The notes: generated by a model from the letters alone, not told the origin. A stretch of 64,000 nt of DNA from Synergistes jonesii (GCF_000712295.1 NZ_JMKI01000047.1:89905-153904), one strand, 5' to 3'; shown: positions 32,417 to 43,545, counted from the stretch's first letter. Program-made: numbers and translations.

Positions 32417-33775
32417 TTGAAGACAGAGATACTTTCGCAAGAGAAGGAAATAGTTGAAGCTAAAGCGCAGTTCACCGCCGAAGAGATCGCAAAGGCGATC
32501 GACGAGACTTACAAAAAAATTTCAAGAGAGGCCAACATTAAGGGTTTTCGCAAGGGCAAGGTGCCGCGCAGGGCTATAGAGCTCTATTTCCCGAAGGAGA
32601 CGGTGCTGGCCGAGACGCTTGAAAAAATCATTCCGGACGCCGTTGACAAAATGGTCGAAGAGTTCGAGCTGAAGCTCATCGGAGAGCCGGAGCTGAAGCC
32701 GGAGAAAATAGAAGAAGGCAAGGGTTACGAGTTCACGGTCAAATTCGAAGTGACACCGGATATAGAGCTTCCCGACATCTCCGAGATAGAGATCGAAAAG
32801 CCGATATACGAGACGACGCCGGAGATGGTGCAGGCCAGGATGGATAGTATAATCGACGCCTACAGCGAGTTGGTCCCGACCTACGAAGAGCGCCCGCTTA
32901 CAAAGGAGGACTATGCCTCCGTGAAGTTCGACACGATAGTATGCCATGAGGATGGCAGCGAGGAAAAGGCCGAAGAGGGGCGGAAGACGGAGATTTTCCT
33001 CGGAGCTCCGAACTCGCGCCCCGAAGTGGTAGACGCCATAGTCGGCAGAAAGCCCGGAGAAAAAGTATCGGTCGAGCTTCCCCTATCGGGCGAAGATGCG
33101 AAGACGGATCATGCGCTGAAGAGCCGTCATGAGATAGAGATACTCGGCATAATGAAGAAGAAGGACGACGAACTGACCGACGAAAAGGTGAAGGAAATCA
33201 CCGGCAAAAGAATCGGCAGCATCGACGAATTCAGGGCCGAGATCGAGAAGCACCTTAAGGAAGCCGGCGAGGCGCGCAGCGCGGAGGCCATGAAGGACAA
33301 CGCGCTCTTCGCGCTCTGCGACAAGATAGAGGTCGAGCTGCCGCAGAAGCTCGTCGAGCGCCAAAAGGCCGCGATGAAGAAGCAGCAGGAGGAGCGTCTC
33401 AAGGGAGACGACAAGACGTCGTTCGACGAGTACCTCGAGAAGAACGGAATGGACAGGGAAGTCTACGATACGGAGCTCGACGCTGCGGCGAGAAACATAG
33501 TGAAGCAGGCGCTCGTCCTTGAAGCCGTGGCCGATGAAAACGACATCCAATGCACGCCGGACGACCTTTCTAAGGAGATCGCGTCCGTTGCAAGGCGAAT
33601 CGGAGTCGAGGAGAAGAAGTTCCAGGAATACGTCTACGGAGACGCCAACCGCCTTTACAACATAGCTGACAAGCTCCGCCACCGCAAGACGCTCGACTAT
33701 CTCGTCTCTGCAATGAAGGTCAAGGAAAGCGCGCCGGAAAAAGAGGAAAAGGCGGAGGAAAAAGAGGGGGAATAG
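32417..33775 (+). CDS. tig: Trigger factor
   Basis: Trigger factor is the ribosome-associated chaperone and peptidyl-prolyl isomerase that meets nascent chains. The 452-residue protein has the ribosome-binding signature GFRKGKVPR, an FKBP-like domain (about 150-245) and the helical C-terminal arms, ending in a Glu/Lys-rich tail. Translation starts at TTG 32417, eight bases after GAAAGGGG; upstream in-frame codons to 32372 do not look like trigger factor. It is followed three bases later by clpP, the common tig-clpP-clpX-lon protein quality-control cluster. Confidence 0.95.
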   Translation: MKTEILSQEKEIVEAKAQFTAEEIAKAIDETYKKISREANIKGFRKGKVPRRAIELYFPKETVLAETLEKIIPDAVDKMVEEFELKLIGEPELKPEKIEEGKGYEFTVKFEVTPDIELPDISEIEIEKPIYETTPEMVQARMDSIIDAYSELVPTYEERPLTKEDYASVKFDTIVCHEDGSEEKAEEGRKTEIFLGAPNSRPEVVDAIVGRKPGEKVSVELPLSGEDAKTDHALKSRHEIEILGIMKKKDDELTDEKVKEITGKRIGSIDEFRAEIEKHLKEAGEARSAEAMKDNALFALCDKIEVELPQKLVERQKAAMKKQQEERLKGDDKTSFDEYLEKNGMDREVYDTELDAAARNIVKQALVLEAVADENDIQCTPDDLSKEIASVARRIGVEEKKFQEYVYGDANRLYNIADKLRHRKTLDYLVSAMKVKESAPEKEEKAEEKEGE

Positions 33776-33778
33776 CTT

Positions 33779-34363
33779 ATGAGTTATTACATTCCATTCG
33801 TTGTCGAGCAATCCGGGCGCGGCGAACGCTCCTATGACATTTACAGCCGTCTGCTGAAGGATAGGATAGTATTCCTCGGGACGGAGATCGACGATTCAGT
33901 GGCGAACGTCGTTGTCGCTCAGCTTCTCTTCCTTGAGAGCGAGGACCCGGACAAAGACATTTCACTTTATATAAACAGTCCGGGCGGCTCCGTTTCGGCC
34001 GGGCTCGCCATATACGACACGATGCAGTACATTCACCCCAACGTCTCGACCATATGCCTCGGCATGGCGGCGAGCATGGGTGCGGTGCTGCTGACGGCCG
34101 GCGCGTCCGGGAAGCGCTTCGCGCTGCCGAATGCGAAGATAATGATTCATCAGCCGATGGGCGGCATGCAGGGGCAGGCCTCTGACATAGAAATACACGC
34201 GAAAGAGATAGTCAAAACGCGCGAAACTCTGAACAAAATACTTGCAAAACACACAGGACAGCCGCTCGAGAAGATAACGACGGACACCGACAGGGATTAT
34301 TATATGACGGCCGAGGAGGCTCTTTCCTATGGCCTTGTCGATAAGATAATCGAAAAAAGATAA
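33779..34363 (+). CDS. clpP: ATP-dependent Clp protease proteolytic subunit ClpP
   Basis: ClpP forms the tetradecameric proteolytic chamber that works with ClpX. The 194-residue protein has the catalytic triad Ser99 in GMAASMGA, His124 in IMIHQP and Asp173 in DRDYYM, together with SPGGSV. No long propeptide is present. It lies between tig and clpX; a strong hairpin separates it from clpX. Confidence 0.97.
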   Translation: MSYYIPFVVEQSGRGERSYDIYSRLLKDRIVFLGTEIDDSVANVVVAQLLFLESEDPDKDISLYINSPGGSVSAGLAIYDTMQYIHPNVSTICLGMAASMGAVLLTAGASGKRFALPNAKIMIHQPMGGMQGQASDIEIHAKEIVKTRETLNKILAKHTGQPLEKITTDTDRDYYMTAEEALSYGLVDKIIEKR

Positions 34364-34373
34364 CACATCTCAC

Positions 34374-34399
34374 GAGGGGATTCCTGCGGGAATCTCCTC
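34374..34399 (+). other. clpP-clpX intergenic hairpin
   Basis: GAGGGGATTCC (34374-34384) and GGAATCTCCTC (34389-34399) form an 11-base-pair stem with one G-U pair and a TGCG tetraloop, followed by ATTTATG. The weak T-run suggests a partial terminator or mRNA-processing site that sets the clpP to clpX ratio. Confidence 0.6.
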
Positions 34400-34420
34400 A
34401 TTTATGCAAGAGGTGCTTTC

Positions 34421-35758
34421 ATGGCTATGGACAAGAACAACGATACAAAAGAGGCGGCAAGGGAAAGGGCTAAGAGCAGAAGGGGGCGCTGCTCCTTCTG
34501 CGGGAAGTCGCAGGACGAAGTTCCGAGGCTTTTCGCTGCTCCGCAGTCCAACGTTTACATCTGCTCAGACTGCGTACAGATATGCAACATGATGATGAGG
34601 GACAGCATGCCTCAGATGACTTACGAGTCTCCGCGCTATGATTCCGCCGGCTCCCCGGCTTCGCTTCCGGCTCTCGACGAGCTCCCCAAACCGCATGAGA
34701 TAAAGGAGTACCTCGATCAGTACGTGATAGGGCAAAACCAGGCTAAGAAGGTCCTCTCTGTCGCCGTGTATAACCATTACAAGAGGATAATGAATCCGGC
34801 CGATGAAAGCGACGACGTAGAGCTGCCGAAGTGCAACGTGCTGCTCGTCGGTCCTACTGGGAGCGGAAAGACTCTGCTCGCGCAGACCCTCGCGAAGCGC
34901 CTCAGCGTGCCCTTCGCGATGACGGACGCGACTACGCTTACCGAAGCCGGCTATGTCGGTGAAGACGTAGAGAATATTCTACTGCGCCTCCTTCAGGCGG
35001 CCGATTTTGACATTCAGGCCGCGGAGCGCGGCATAATATATATCGATGAAATAGATAAAATCGCGCGCAAATCGGAATCCACCTCAATAACGCGCGATGT
35101 TTCCGGCGAAGGAGTGCAGCAGGCGCTGCTGAAGATAATAGAGGGCACCGTCGCCAACATTCCGCCGAAGGGCGGGCGCAAGCACCCGGCGCAGGAGACG
35201 ATCCCCATGGATACTCACAACATCCTCTTCATCTGCGGCGGAGCTTTCGACGGGCTCGACAAGATCATCGCGCAGCGCACGAGCGAAAAACAGCTCGGCT
35301 TCGGCTCGGAGATAAAATCCAAAAGCGTGGGCGGCGATACGAACGAGCTGCTTAGAAAGCTCGAACCGGACGATCTCCGTGCCTTCGGCTTCATACCGGA
35401 GTTTATCGGCCGCCTTCCCGTTCTCGTCGCGCTCGACGCGCTTTCCGACGAGGACCTGATACGCATACTCAAGGAGCCGAGGAACGCACCGCTCAAGCAG
35501 TATAAGAAGCTCTTCTCGCTCGAGGATATAGACCTCGAATTTACGGACGACGCGGTTAAGACGATCGCGCAGAAAGCGGTCAAGCTGAACACCGGCGCGC
35601 GCGGCCTGCGCACGATCCTCGAAAAGCTCATGCTCGACCTGCAATACGAAATTCCCAATAAAGCGACGAATATCAAATCTCTTACGGTTACTAAGGAGTC
35701 AGTCGAAGGTACCGAAAAACCTATAATGGAGAGTGCTTCGCGTGCCAGTTCAGAGTGA
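34421..35758 (+). CDS. clpX: ATP-dependent Clp protease ATP-binding subunit ClpX
   Basis: ClpX unfolds substrates and feeds them into ClpP. The 445-residue protein has an N-terminal zinc-binding domain (CSFCGKS with CSDCVQIC), Walker A GPTGSGKT, Walker [11 protein letters not shown], the pore loop region GYVGED and sensor GARGLRT. GAGGTG five bases before ATG 34421 fixes the start. The end overlaps the lon start. Confidence 0.97.
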   Translation: MAMDKNNDTKEAARERAKSRRGRCSFCGKSQDEVPRLFAAPQSNVYICSDCVQICNMMMRDSMPQMTYESPRYDSAGSPASLPALDELPKPHEIKEYLDQYVIGQNQAKKVLSVAVYNHYKRIMNPADESDDVELPKCNVLLVGPTGSGKTLLAQTLAKRLSVPFAMTDATTLTEAGYVGEDVENILLRLLQAADFDIQAAERGIIYIDEIDKIARKSESTSITRDVSGEGVQQALLKIIEGTVANIPPKGGRKHPAQETIPMDTHNILFICGGAFDGLDKIIAQRTSEKQLGFGSEIKSKSVGGDTNELLRKLEPDDLRAFGFIPEFIGRLPVLVALDALSDEDLIRILKEPRNAPLKQYKKLFSLEDIDLEFTDDAVKTIAQKAVKLNTGARGLRTILEKLMLDLQYEIPNKATNIKSLTVTKESVEGTEKPIMESASRASSE

Positions 35759-38075
35759 GAGAAATATAGTCTGCCCCGTTATACCGGTCAGGGGGCTTGT
35801 AATTTTCCCCGGCGTGGTCTCGCCGCTCTTCGTCAGCAGGCCGCGTTCGATTCGCGCAGCGGAGGAAGCGGGGGAGCGCGACCGCATTATTTTCGTCGCG
35901 GCGGAAAAACGTCCCTATGCGGAAACGCTTACGCCGGGCAACCTCTACTCCGTCGGCACGGTCTGCAAAATGCTGCAGAACGTCCGGCTGCCCGACGGCT
36001 CTCTGAAGGTCGTCGCCGAAGGGGGTTACAGGGCGAAGAGCGTCAGGTTCGCGGACCACGACTCGTATATGCAGGCGTCGGTGGCGCCGCTCGACGACAG
36101 CAGAGGGCTCATAGCTAACCCACCTTCCGCACCAGTCAGGGCGCGTATGCGCGCGCTGCTTCGCGAGTTCGAGCAGAACGTCCGCCTCGACCCAAAGCTG
36201 CCCGACGAGATATACCGCTCAGTCAGCGACATAGACGACGCCTCGACGCTAGGCGACGTCATCGCGTCGCACAGCCGCCTCGAAATAGAAGACAAGCAGA
36301 AGCTGCTGGAAACCGCCGACGCGGAGGAACGTCTCGACCTTCTGCTGAGGATGCTCGTCGCGGAGAACAAGCTGCTCGCCCTCGAACGCGAGATCGAAGA
36401 AAAGGTGCGCTCCGAAATGGAAAAGGAGCAGCACAACTATTACCTTCGCGAGAAGCTGAAGGTGATAAACGAAGAACTGGGAGAGGAAAGCCCGGCTAAC
36501 GAAGCGGAGGAAATGAGAGCCGCCGCTGCGGGCGCCGGCATGCCGGAAGCGATTCTCGAAAGGGTGAACAAGGAAATAAACCGCTTCGGCAAGCTTGCGC
36601 CCTTTTCGCCCGAGGCCGCCGTAGCGCGCTCGTATATAGAGACGCTGAACGAGCTGCCGTGGAACAAATCGACCGACGACTGCCTCGACCTCGGCAATGC
36701 GAGGCGCGTGCTCGAAGAGGATCACTACGGCCTTGAGGACGTCAAGAAGCGCATACTCGAATACCTCGCCGTGAAGAGCCGTGCCGGCGGCAAAATGCGC
36801 GCGCAGGTGATATGCTTCGCCGGGCCTCCCGGCGTCGGCAAGACGTCGCTCGGACGCTCGATAGCGCGTGCTATGGGGCGCAAATTCATAAACATTTCGC
36901 TCGGCGGCATGAGGGACGAGGCGGAGATACGCGGCCACAGGCGCACCTACGTCGGAGCGCTGCCGGGGCGGCTGATTCAGAAGATAAGGCAGTGCGGCGT
37001 CAACAATCCGCTCATATTGATGGACGAAATCGACAAGCTCGGCTCGGATTTCCGTGGCGACCCTTCGTCGGCTCTGCTCGAAGCCCTCGACCCCGAACAG
37101 AACTGGCACTTTGTCGATAATTTCCTCGAAGTCCCCTTCGACCTCAGCAAGGTGATGTTCATCACGACCGCCAACGCGACCGCGACGATTCCGCGCCCCT
37201 TGCTTGACCGCATGGAAGTGATCTCCCTTTCGGGCTACGTGATGGAAGAGAAGCTGAACATCGCGAAGCGGCATCTGCTGCCGCGGATAACGGCGGAACA
37301 CGGGCTCGAAAAGAACGATATGAAGCTTTCCGACGCGGCTCTGAAAGAGATAATTTCTTCCTATACGATAGAGGCGGGCGTCAGGTCTCTCGACCGCGAA
37401 CTTTCAAAGATCGCGCGAAGGGTCGCCGTCGAGCTCTCGGAGGGGAAGGGAAAAGTTTCGCTCTCGAAGGGCAGGTTGAAAGATGTCCTCGGCGCCCCGA
37501 AGCTTCACAGCACGAAAATCCCCAAGGATAAGACGCTCGGCACGGCGATAGGGCTCGCGTGGACCGAAGCCGGCGGTGACGTGATACTTATCGAATCCGC
37601 CGTGATGGACGGGAACGGCAAGGTCACCTACACCGGCAACTTAGGCGAGATAATGCAAGAGTCTGCGACCACGGCGCTCGCTTATCTGCGGTCTCACGCC
37701 TCCGATTATTCGCTCTCTGATTTCAAATGGAACAAGAAGGACATACATATCCATGTACCGGCCGGGGCTGTCCCGAAGGATGGGCCGTCGGCGGGCATAA
37801 CGCTCGCGCTTTCGCTCGCGTCTACGCTCACTGGAAGAATGATCGTCGCAAGCTTCGCGATGACGGGAGAGATGACGCTGCACGGCAACGTGCTGCCGAT
37901 CGGCGGAGTCAGGGAAAAGATTTTAGCGGCGAAACGATATGGAATCAAAGATATAATACTGCCCATATCGAACAAAGCAGACACATCCGAGCTGAGCGAA
38001 TGGGTGCTTTCGGGGATGCATCTGCATTTTGTCTCGGATATCTCCGAGGTATTTGCCTTCGCGCTTGGAGAATAA
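35742..38075 (+). CDS. lon: ATP-dependent protease Lon
   Basis: Lon degrades misfolded and regulatory proteins. The 777-residue protein has the N-terminal LON substrate domain ([14 protein letters not shown]), a coiled region, the AAA+ module with Walker [10 protein letters not shown] and Walker [10 protein letters not shown], and the S16 protease domain with the Ser-Lys dyad in KDGPSAGI and [12 protein letters not shown]. The GTG at 35742 is chosen because it lies ten bases after GGAG; GTG 35733 overlaps that site. It overlaps clpX by 17 bases and precedes ysxC by one base. Confidence 0.96.
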   Translation: MPVQSERNIVCPVIPVRGLVIFPGVVSPLFVSRPRSIRAAEEAGERDRIIFVAAEKRPYAETLTPGNLYSVGTVCKMLQNVRLPDGSLKVVAEGGYRAKSVRFADHDSYMQASVAPLDDSRGLIANPPSAPVRARMRALLREFEQNVRLDPKLPDEIYRSVSDIDDASTLGDVIASHSRLEIEDKQKLLETADAEERLDLLLRMLVAENKLLALEREIEEKVRSEMEKEQHNYYLREKLKVINEELGEESPANEAEEMRAAAAGAGMPEAILERVNKEINRFGKLAPFSPEAAVARSYIETLNELPWNKSTDDCLDLGNARRVLEEDHYGLEDVKKRILEYLAVKSRAGGKMRAQVICFAGPPGVGKTSLGRSIARAMGRKFINISLGGMRDEAEIRGHRRTYVGALPGRLIQKIRQCGVNNPLILMDEIDKLGSDFRGDPSSALLEALDPEQNWHFVDNFLEVPFDLSKVMFITTANATATIPRPLLDRMEVISLSGYVMEEKLNIAKRHLLPRITAEHGLEKNDMKLSDAALKEIISSYTIEAGVRSLDRELSKIARRVAVELSEGKGKVSLSKGRLKDVLGAPKLHSTKIPKDKTLGTAIGLAWTEAGGDVILIESAVMDGNGKVTYTGNLGEIMQESATTALAYLRSHASDYSLSDFKWNKKDIHIHVPAGAVPKDGPSAGITLALSLASTLTGRMIVASFAMTGEMTLHGNVLPIGGVREKILAAKRYGIKDIILPISNKADTSELSEWVLSGMHLHFVSDISEVFAFALGE

Positions 38076-38076
38076 A

Positions 38077-38697
38077 ATGGCGGCGTGGAAATCTGAGCTC
38101 TTCTGCACGGCTTTCAACAAGGGGCAGCTCCCGGCGCCCGCTCTACCTGAAATCGTTTTTCTCGGGCGCTCTAACGTCGGCAAATCCACTCTGGTAAACG
38201 CGCTGCTCGGCAGGAGAATTGCCAAGGTCAGCTCTAAGCCCGGCAAGACGCGCAGTATAAATTTTTACGGCGTCGACGCCGGCGCCGATAAATTTTTTCT
38301 CGTCGACCTGCCGGGGTACGGCTACGCGGCATGCGGCGTGCAGGAGCGCCGGAGCTGGTGGCGTCTTATCGAAGATTACTTCGGACAGAAGAGGAAAATA
38401 TCCTACGCCGTGCATCTCGTAGACTTCCGTCACGGCCCTCTCGCGAAGGACAGGGAACTCACAGAATGGCTCGACGAGCGGGAAGTGCCGCGCCTCGTCG
38501 TATTCACCAAAGGGGATAAGATATCTCCCGGCAAACGCAGAGCGCAGTATAACGCCCTCTTGCGCACAGGAATCGATTCTCTGCTGCCGCCCTTCGTCAC
38601 CTGCGGAGTGAACGACGCGGATATGCAGAAGCTGCGCGAAGGAATCATCGAGGCGCTGAGGGAGATGATTCGGCTCGACGAGGCTGAAGCCGAGTAG
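38077..38697 (+). CDS. ysxC: Ribosome biogenesis GTPase YsxC/EngB
   Basis: This 206-residue TRAFAC GTPase is needed for large ribosomal subunit assembly. It has G1 GRSNVGKST, a G2 region around KPGKTRSINF, G3 DLPGYGYA, G4 TKGD and the usual ending. The ATG at 38077 follows CTTGGAG, one base after the lon stop; the frame remains open upstream within lon but is not used. The lon-ysxC pair is conserved in many Gram-positive and related genomes. Confidence 0.95.
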   Translation: MAAWKSELFCTAFNKGQLPAPALPEIVFLGRSNVGKSTLVNALLGRRIAKVSSKPGKTRSINFYGVDAGADKFFLVDLPGYGYAACGVQERRSWWRLIEDYFGQKRKISYAVHLVDFRHGPLAKDRELTEWLDEREVPRLVVFTKGDKISPGKRRAQYNALLRTGIDSLLPPFVTCGVNDADMQKLREGIIEALREMIRLDEAEAE

Positions 38698-38802
38698 AGT
38701 CGGAGCTTTACCCGGAGCCGGTATGTCGGAACGGCCGTACTGCCGGGAACGGGAATAGAAGGGCCGAGCCACCAGGCCGGTCCGTTGAGGAGGAAATCTG
38801 AA

Positions 38803-41469
38803 ATGGATCCTGAAAAGACGCAGTTGAGCAAGGGCTACGACCCCGTACCCATCGAGGACAAGTGGTACGCGGAATGGGTGAAGAGCGGGCTCTTCCACGC
38901 CGACGAGACGTCGGCCAAGCCGCACTTCTCGATAGTCATCCCTCCGCCGAACGTGACGGGCTCTCTGCACGTCGGACACGCGCTCGACAATACGCTGCAG
39001 GATATTCTCTGCCGCACGAAGAGGATGCAGGGCTGCGAGGTGCTCTGGCTGCCCGGCACGGACCATGCCGGCATCGCGACGCAGAATGTGGTCGAACGCT
39101 CCCTTGCAGAAGAGGGCGTTTCACGCCACGACCTCGGGCGCGAGGAATTTGTGAAAAGAGTCTGGCAGTGGAAAGAGAAATACGGCAGCACGATCATCAA
39201 TCAGCTCAAGAAGCTCGGCGCGTCGTGCGACTGGGAGCGGGAGCGCTTCACGATGGACGAGGGGCTTTCACGCGCGGTCCGCAAAATATTCGTCGAGCTG
39301 CACAGAAAAGGCCTCATCTACCGTGGCAAGTACCTTATCAACTGGTGTCCGAGATGTCAGACGGCGCTTTCCGACCTGGAGGTCGAGCACGAGGAGGAGG
39401 ACGGAAGGTTCTACGAGGTCTCCTATAAATTCGCGGATGGCGGGGAGGGCGCCGTCGTCGTAATGACGACGCGTCCCGAAACGATTCTCGGAGACAGCGC
39501 GATAGCGATACATCCGCGCGACGAGAAGAATCGCCGCCTCGTCGGCAAAAAAGTCGTCGTGCCTCTCGTCGGGCGCGTGATTCCCGTTATAGAAGACAAT
39601 ATGGTCGACCCCGATTTCGGTACAGGCTGCGTCAAGATCACGCCGGCGCACGACCCCAACGACTTCCTCGTCGGACAGCGCCACAACCTCGAACAGATAC
39701 AGGTCATAGACGGGCGCGGCGTGATGAACGAAAACTCCGGCAAGTATCGGGGCATGGGGAGGTTTGAAGCGCGCGAAGCCGTCGTAGAGGATCTGAAAAA
39801 GGCAGGGCTCCTGCTCTCCGTTACAGACCTCAAGCACTCTGTGGGGCACTGCTACCGCTGCCACACCGTCATCGAACCGTACCTTTCGGAGCAGTGGTTC
39901 GTCAAGACGCGCCCTCTCGCGGATGCGGGAGTCGCCGCGGTCAAGGCCGGCAAGATAAAATTCGTGCCCGAGCAGTGGACGAACGTATACTATCAGTGGA
40001 TGGAAAACATCCGCGACTGGTGCATCTCCCGCCAGCTCTGGTGGGGGCACAGAATCCCCGCTTGGTACTGCGACGAGTGTGGCTGCGTCATGGTCGAAGA
40101 GGAGACGCCGCTGAAGTGCCCGAAGTGCGGCAATGCGAAGCTGCGCCAGGACGAGGACGTCCTTGACACCTGGTTCTCGAGCGGGCTCTGGCCCTTCTCG
40201 ACGATGGGCTGGCCCGACGACACGCAGACGCTCAGAAAATTCTATCCGACGTCGGTGCTCGTAACGGGCTTCGACATCATATTCTTCTGGGTGGCGCGCA
40301 TGATAATGTTCGGGCTCGAAGGGATGAAGGGCGAAGTGCCCTTCCGCGACGTTTACATCCACGCGCTCGTCCGCGACGAAAAGGGACAGAAGATGAGCAA
40401 GTCGCGTGGAAACGTCATCGACCCGCTGACGATAGTCAAGGATTACGGTGCAGACGCCCTGCGCCTGACGCTCGCGGCCCTCACGGTGCAGGGGCGCGAC
40501 ATCTTCCTCTCGACCGAGCGCATCTCGACCTACCGCCTCTTTATGAACAAGCTTTGGAACGCAAGCCGCTTCGCTCTTATGAACCTTGGCGCGAAAGGGG
40601 AGGAGCCCCGCATCGACGAAGGGGAGCTCAAGCTGCAGGACAAGTGGATTCTCAACAGGATATCACAGATATCGGCCGAGATGACGCGCCTGCTCGACGG
40701 CTACTTTTTCGGAGAGGCCGCGCGCCTCATGTACGACTTCACCTGGGGCGAGCTCTGCGACTGGTATCTGGAGCTTTCGAAACCCGCGCTGCGCGGCGAA
40801 GAGGGCGAGGCGCGCCGCAGGACGACGCAGGCCGTGCTGCTCGCGCTCTTTGAAGACGTGCTGAAGCTGCTGCATCCGATCATCCCCTTCGTCACCGAGG
40901 AACTGTGGCACGCCTTCCCCTTCGGTGAAGAGCTCATAGAGCGCTGCGGCTGGCCGAAGCCGCGCGTCGCGGAGATAGACGAAAAGCCCCTTTCGGATAT
41001 GGCCTTCGTCCAGGACGTCGTGCGCGCGGTCAGGAACCTTCGCGCCGAGGCGCGCATCGCCCCTCAGCAGCTCATAGGCGGCGTAACCTTCAACGTGCAC
41101 GACGCCGACAAGCTTGCGCTGTTGCGCTCCGCCGAAGAACAGACGTCGCTGCTGACGAAGGTAAAGAGAATCACCTTCGCGGAGGGAAGCTCCGAAAAGC
41201 CTGAAAAAAGCCTCGCGGCGGTACTCGACGGCGTACAGGTATATCTGCCGGTCGGCGAGCTCCTTGACGTGGAAAAAGAGATTCAGCGCCTGAAGAACGA
41301 CATAGCGAAGCTCGAAAAGGAGATAGAGAAGGGCAAAGCGAAGCTCGCGAACAAAAACTTCGTCGAACGCGCGCCCGAAGAGGTCATTGAGAAGGAAAAG
41401 AGTGCCCTCGCCGACAACGAAACGAAGGCGCGCCGCATGAAGGAAAACCTCAGCAGCCTGACAGACTGA
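38803..41469 (+). CDS. valS: Valyl-tRNA synthetase
   Basis: ValRS charges tRNA-Val with valine. The 888-residue class I synthetase has the HIGH-type motif HVGH in NVTGSLHVGHALD, the CP1 editing domain, a zinc ribbon (CDECG with CPKCG), KMSKS in GQKMSKSRGN, and a C-terminal coiled-coil arm of about 65 residues. ATG 38803 follows GAGGAGG. The 105-base gap upstream contains GC-rich inverted repeats, but I do not see the conserved T-box sequence. folC follows closely, as in many bacteria. Confidence 0.97.
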   Translation: MDPEKTQLSKGYDPVPIEDKWYAEWVKSGLFHADETSAKPHFSIVIPPPNVTGSLHVGHALDNTLQDILCRTKRMQGCEVLWLPGTDHAGIATQNVVERSLAEEGVSRHDLGREEFVKRVWQWKEKYGSTIINQLKKLGASCDWERERFTMDEGLSRAVRKIFVELHRKGLIYRGKYLINWCPRCQTALSDLEVEHEEEDGRFYEVSYKFADGGEGAVVVMTTRPETILGDSAIAIHPRDEKNRRLVGKKVVVPLVGRVIPVIEDNMVDPDFGTGCVKITPAHDPNDFLVGQRHNLEQIQVIDGRGVMNENSGKYRGMGRFEAREAVVEDLKKAGLLLSVTDLKHSVGHCYRCHTVIEPYLSEQWFVKTRPLADAGVAAVKAGKIKFVPEQWTNVYYQWMENIRDWCISRQLWWGHRIPAWYCDECGCVMVEEETPLKCPKCGNAKLRQDEDVLDTWFSSGLWPFSTMGWPDDTQTLRKFYPTSVLVTGFDIIFFWVARMIMFGLEGMKGEVPFRDVYIHALVRDEKGQKMSKSRGNVIDPLTIVKDYGADALRLTLAALTVQGRDIFLSTERISTYRLFMNKLWNASRFALMNLGAKGEEPRIDEGELKLQDKWILNRISQISAEMTRLLDGYFFGEAARLMYDFTWGELCDWYLELSKPALRGEEGEARRRTTQAVLLALFEDVLKLLHPIIPFVTEELWHAFPFGEELIERCGWPKPRVAEIDEKPLSDMAFVQDVVRAVRNLRAEARIAPQQLIGGVTFNVHDADKLALLRSAEEQTSLLTKVKRITFAEGSSEKPEKSLAAVLDGVQVYLPVGELLDVEKEIQRLKNDIAKLEKEIEKGKAKLANKNFVERAPEEVIEKEKSALADNETKARRMKENLSSLTD

Positions 41470-41474
41470 TCTAT

Positions 41475-42785
41475 ATGAGCGAAAAAAAAGAATTTGCGGA
41501 AATAGAAAAAAAACTGCAGGCCATGGCGAGCCCCGGGATCCGCCCCGGGCTCGCCCGCCTTGCGAAGCTCCTCCTTGAAGCGGAGACGCCGCAGGATAAA
41601 TTTCCGGCGGTCCACATCGCCGGTACGAACGGGAAGGGATCGACCGCCGCGTCGCTCTATTCGATTCTGCGCGCGTCCGGCTATAAGACGGCGCTTTACA
41701 CGAGCCCTCATCTGGTAGATTTTTCCGAGCGCCTGGAAATCGACGGCAAAAGGATATCCTCCACCAAATGGCGCGGCGCGATAGCGGAGATCGAATCTAT
41801 AATAGGAAGGACGCCCTTCTTTTCCGAGAATCTGCCGACGTACTTCGAACTGACGACGGCGGCTGCGATGCTGATAACGGCCGAGGAGGAGCCGGACGTC
41901 GCGATATTCGAGGCGGGGATGGGCGGACGCCTCGACGCTACGAACATACTTGGGGACGTCAGGCTCAGCGTCATCGTCCCGATAGGGCTCGATCACATGG
42001 AATATCTCGGCGGCACCCTGGCGAAGGTGGCGGCGGAAAAATTTGCGATAATGCGCAGGGGCGCGCCCGCGCTCTTCGCCGGAAGCAAAGAGCTAAACGC
42101 GCAGTTCGCCGCGGCGGCGAAGTCGAGCGGCGCCGTCCCGTACATTTTTTCTTCGCTGCGCCGAATAACCGACGCGTCGTACTCTCTGCGCGGCTGCGAC
42201 TTCACGCTCGCCGACGCGGCCGGCGCGAAAGATTCATATCACACGCCGCTCGTCGGGACCTTCCAGCCGGAGAACGCTTCTCTTGCGGTAACGGCTGCCG
42301 AGCTTCTGGCGAAGGATTTCCCGAAGATCACTAAGCAGACGATAAAAGCCGGTGCCGCCTCCGCCGTCTGGCAGGGACGCATGGAGGTCGTCTCCCCGCG
42401 GCGCCCCTTTATCATAGACGGCGGACACAATCCGCACGCTATGAGGCGCGTGGCTCAGACGCTCAAAACATTGCTGCCCGGCCGGCGCGTGAATATCGTC
42501 GTCGCGATGATGAAGGACAAAGAAGTAGGACGGGCCCTCGCATATCTGCGAGGCGCGGACGCGGCCCTTTTCTGCACGCAGGTGCCGGGCAGCGCGCGCT
42601 CCCTCGACGCCTATGAGATGAAGCGCGCCGCGGAAGCGGAGGGGCTCGAAACGGCTGGCGGCTACGACGACCCGGTAGAGGCGATAAACGCGGCGCTTGC
42701 GCTGCCTTCGCCGCTGCTCTGCTGCGGCAGCCTCTTTCTCGTCGGCTACATAAAGGAACATATAGGTGAACTTCGAGGGCTTTAA
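41475..42785 (+). CDS. folC: Folylpolyglutamate synthase/dihydrofolate synthase
   Basis: FolC adds glutamate to dihydropteroate or folates. The 436-residue Mur-ligase-like protein has the P-loop AGTNGKGSTAA, SPHLVDFSERL, EAGMGGRLDATN, IGLDHMEYLG and the C-terminal-domain motif IDGGHNPHA. It starts five bases after valS. Its end overlaps pgeF by 20 bases. Whether it has both activities cannot be read from the sequence. Confidence 0.93.
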   Translation: MSEKKEFAEIEKKLQAMASPGIRPGLARLAKLLLEAETPQDKFPAVHIAGTNGKGSTAASLYSILRASGYKTALYTSPHLVDFSERLEIDGKRISSTKWRGAIAEIESIIGRTPFFSENLPTYFELTTAAAMLITAEEEPDVAIFEAGMGGRLDATNILGDVRLSVIVPIGLDHMEYLGGTLAKVAAEKFAIMRRGAPALFAGSKELNAQFAAAAKSSGAVPYIFSSLRRITDASYSLRGCDFTLADAAGAKDSYHTPLVGTFQPENASLAVTAAELLAKDFPKITKQTIKAGAASAVWQGRMEVVSPRRPFIIDGGHNPHAMRRVAQTLKTLLPGRRVNIVVAMMKDKEVGRALAYLRGADAALFCTQVPGSARSLDAYEMKRAAEAEGLETAGGYDDPVEAINAALALPSPLLCCGSLFLVGYIKEHIGELRGL

Positions 42786-43545
42786 AACGACGGAAGACGG
42801 ACGCGGCGTCGTCGTAGAAATGGCGATGCCGCCTCTTTTACGCGGACATTTTTTCGCTAAGCTCTACGCGAGGGGGGAGATGAACGACGCGGCCCGCGGC
42901 GACCCGGGCGCCGTGTGGAGGACGCTTTCCGCGGAGTACGGAGAGACGCCGCTCGTCGCGCCGCATCAGGTGCACGGCACGAGGATAATCGAGGCCGGAG
43001 AGGCTGTGGCCCTGCCGCTGCGCCCCGAGGCGGACGCCCTGCATATCGCGCCCTCTTCGTCGGCCTTCGCGAGCCTGCGCTTTGCCGACTGCGCTCCGGT
43101 CGTGATCGCCGGCCGCGCCGAAGAGCCGTGGATGTATATACTTCATTCGGGCTTCAAAGGCACGCTTCAGAATATATCGGCCGCCGTGCTCCAAAACGCC
43201 GCGGAGAGGTACCGCTCTTTCTCCCCACGCGGCGTATGGGCGTGGGTCTGCCCCGCGATCGGCGCCGAGTGTTACTCGCGCAGAAGGGAGGATCCGTCCG
43301 CCGCGGAGGCCGTTGAAAAATTTTCCGCTGAAAACTTCCGCGAGGATGGAGAATTTTTCAGATTCGACATCAAGCGCGAGATAGCGCGCCAGATCGCCGA
43401 TTTCGGCGTGCCGCGCGGCAATATTTTTATTTACGACTGTTGCACGTCCTGCCGCCGCGATTATTTTTACTCCTACCGCGCCGGCGACGGGGAAAAAAGG
43501 CTTTTTCTTTTGGCGGGGAAGGCCAAAAGCGCTGGGAAAGTGTGA
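42766..43545 (+). CDS. pgeF: Peptidoglycan editing factor PgeF (YfiH/laccase-domain family)
   Basis: This 259-residue protein of the YfiH family has its metal ligands in HQVHGT, ADCAPVV and HSGFKGT, plus CCTSCRRDYFYSYR near the end. Family members hydrolyse mis-incorporated muropeptide precursors (UDP-MurNAc-L-Ser) or act as purine nucleoside phosphorylase/deaminase (FAMIN-like). GTG 42766 follows AAAGGAA inside the end of folC. Both proposed activities remain possible. Confidence 0.88.
   Translation: MNFEGFKTTEDGRGVVVEMAMPPLLRGHFFAKLYARGEMNDAARGDPGAVWRTLSAEYGETPLVAPHQVHGTRIIEAGEAVALPLRPEADALHIAPSSSAFASLRFADCAPVVIAGRAEEPWMYILHSGFKGTLQNISAAVLQNAAERYRSFSPRGVWAWVCPAIGAECYSRRREDPSAAEAVEKFSAENFREDGEFFRFDIKREIARQIADFGVPRGNIFIYDCCTSCRRDYFYSYRAGDGEKRLFLLAGKAKSAGKV

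Noticed and set aside
38698..38802. Possible T-box leader of valS
   Set aside because: There are GC-rich inverted repeats, but I could not find the conserved T-box core or a clear terminator.
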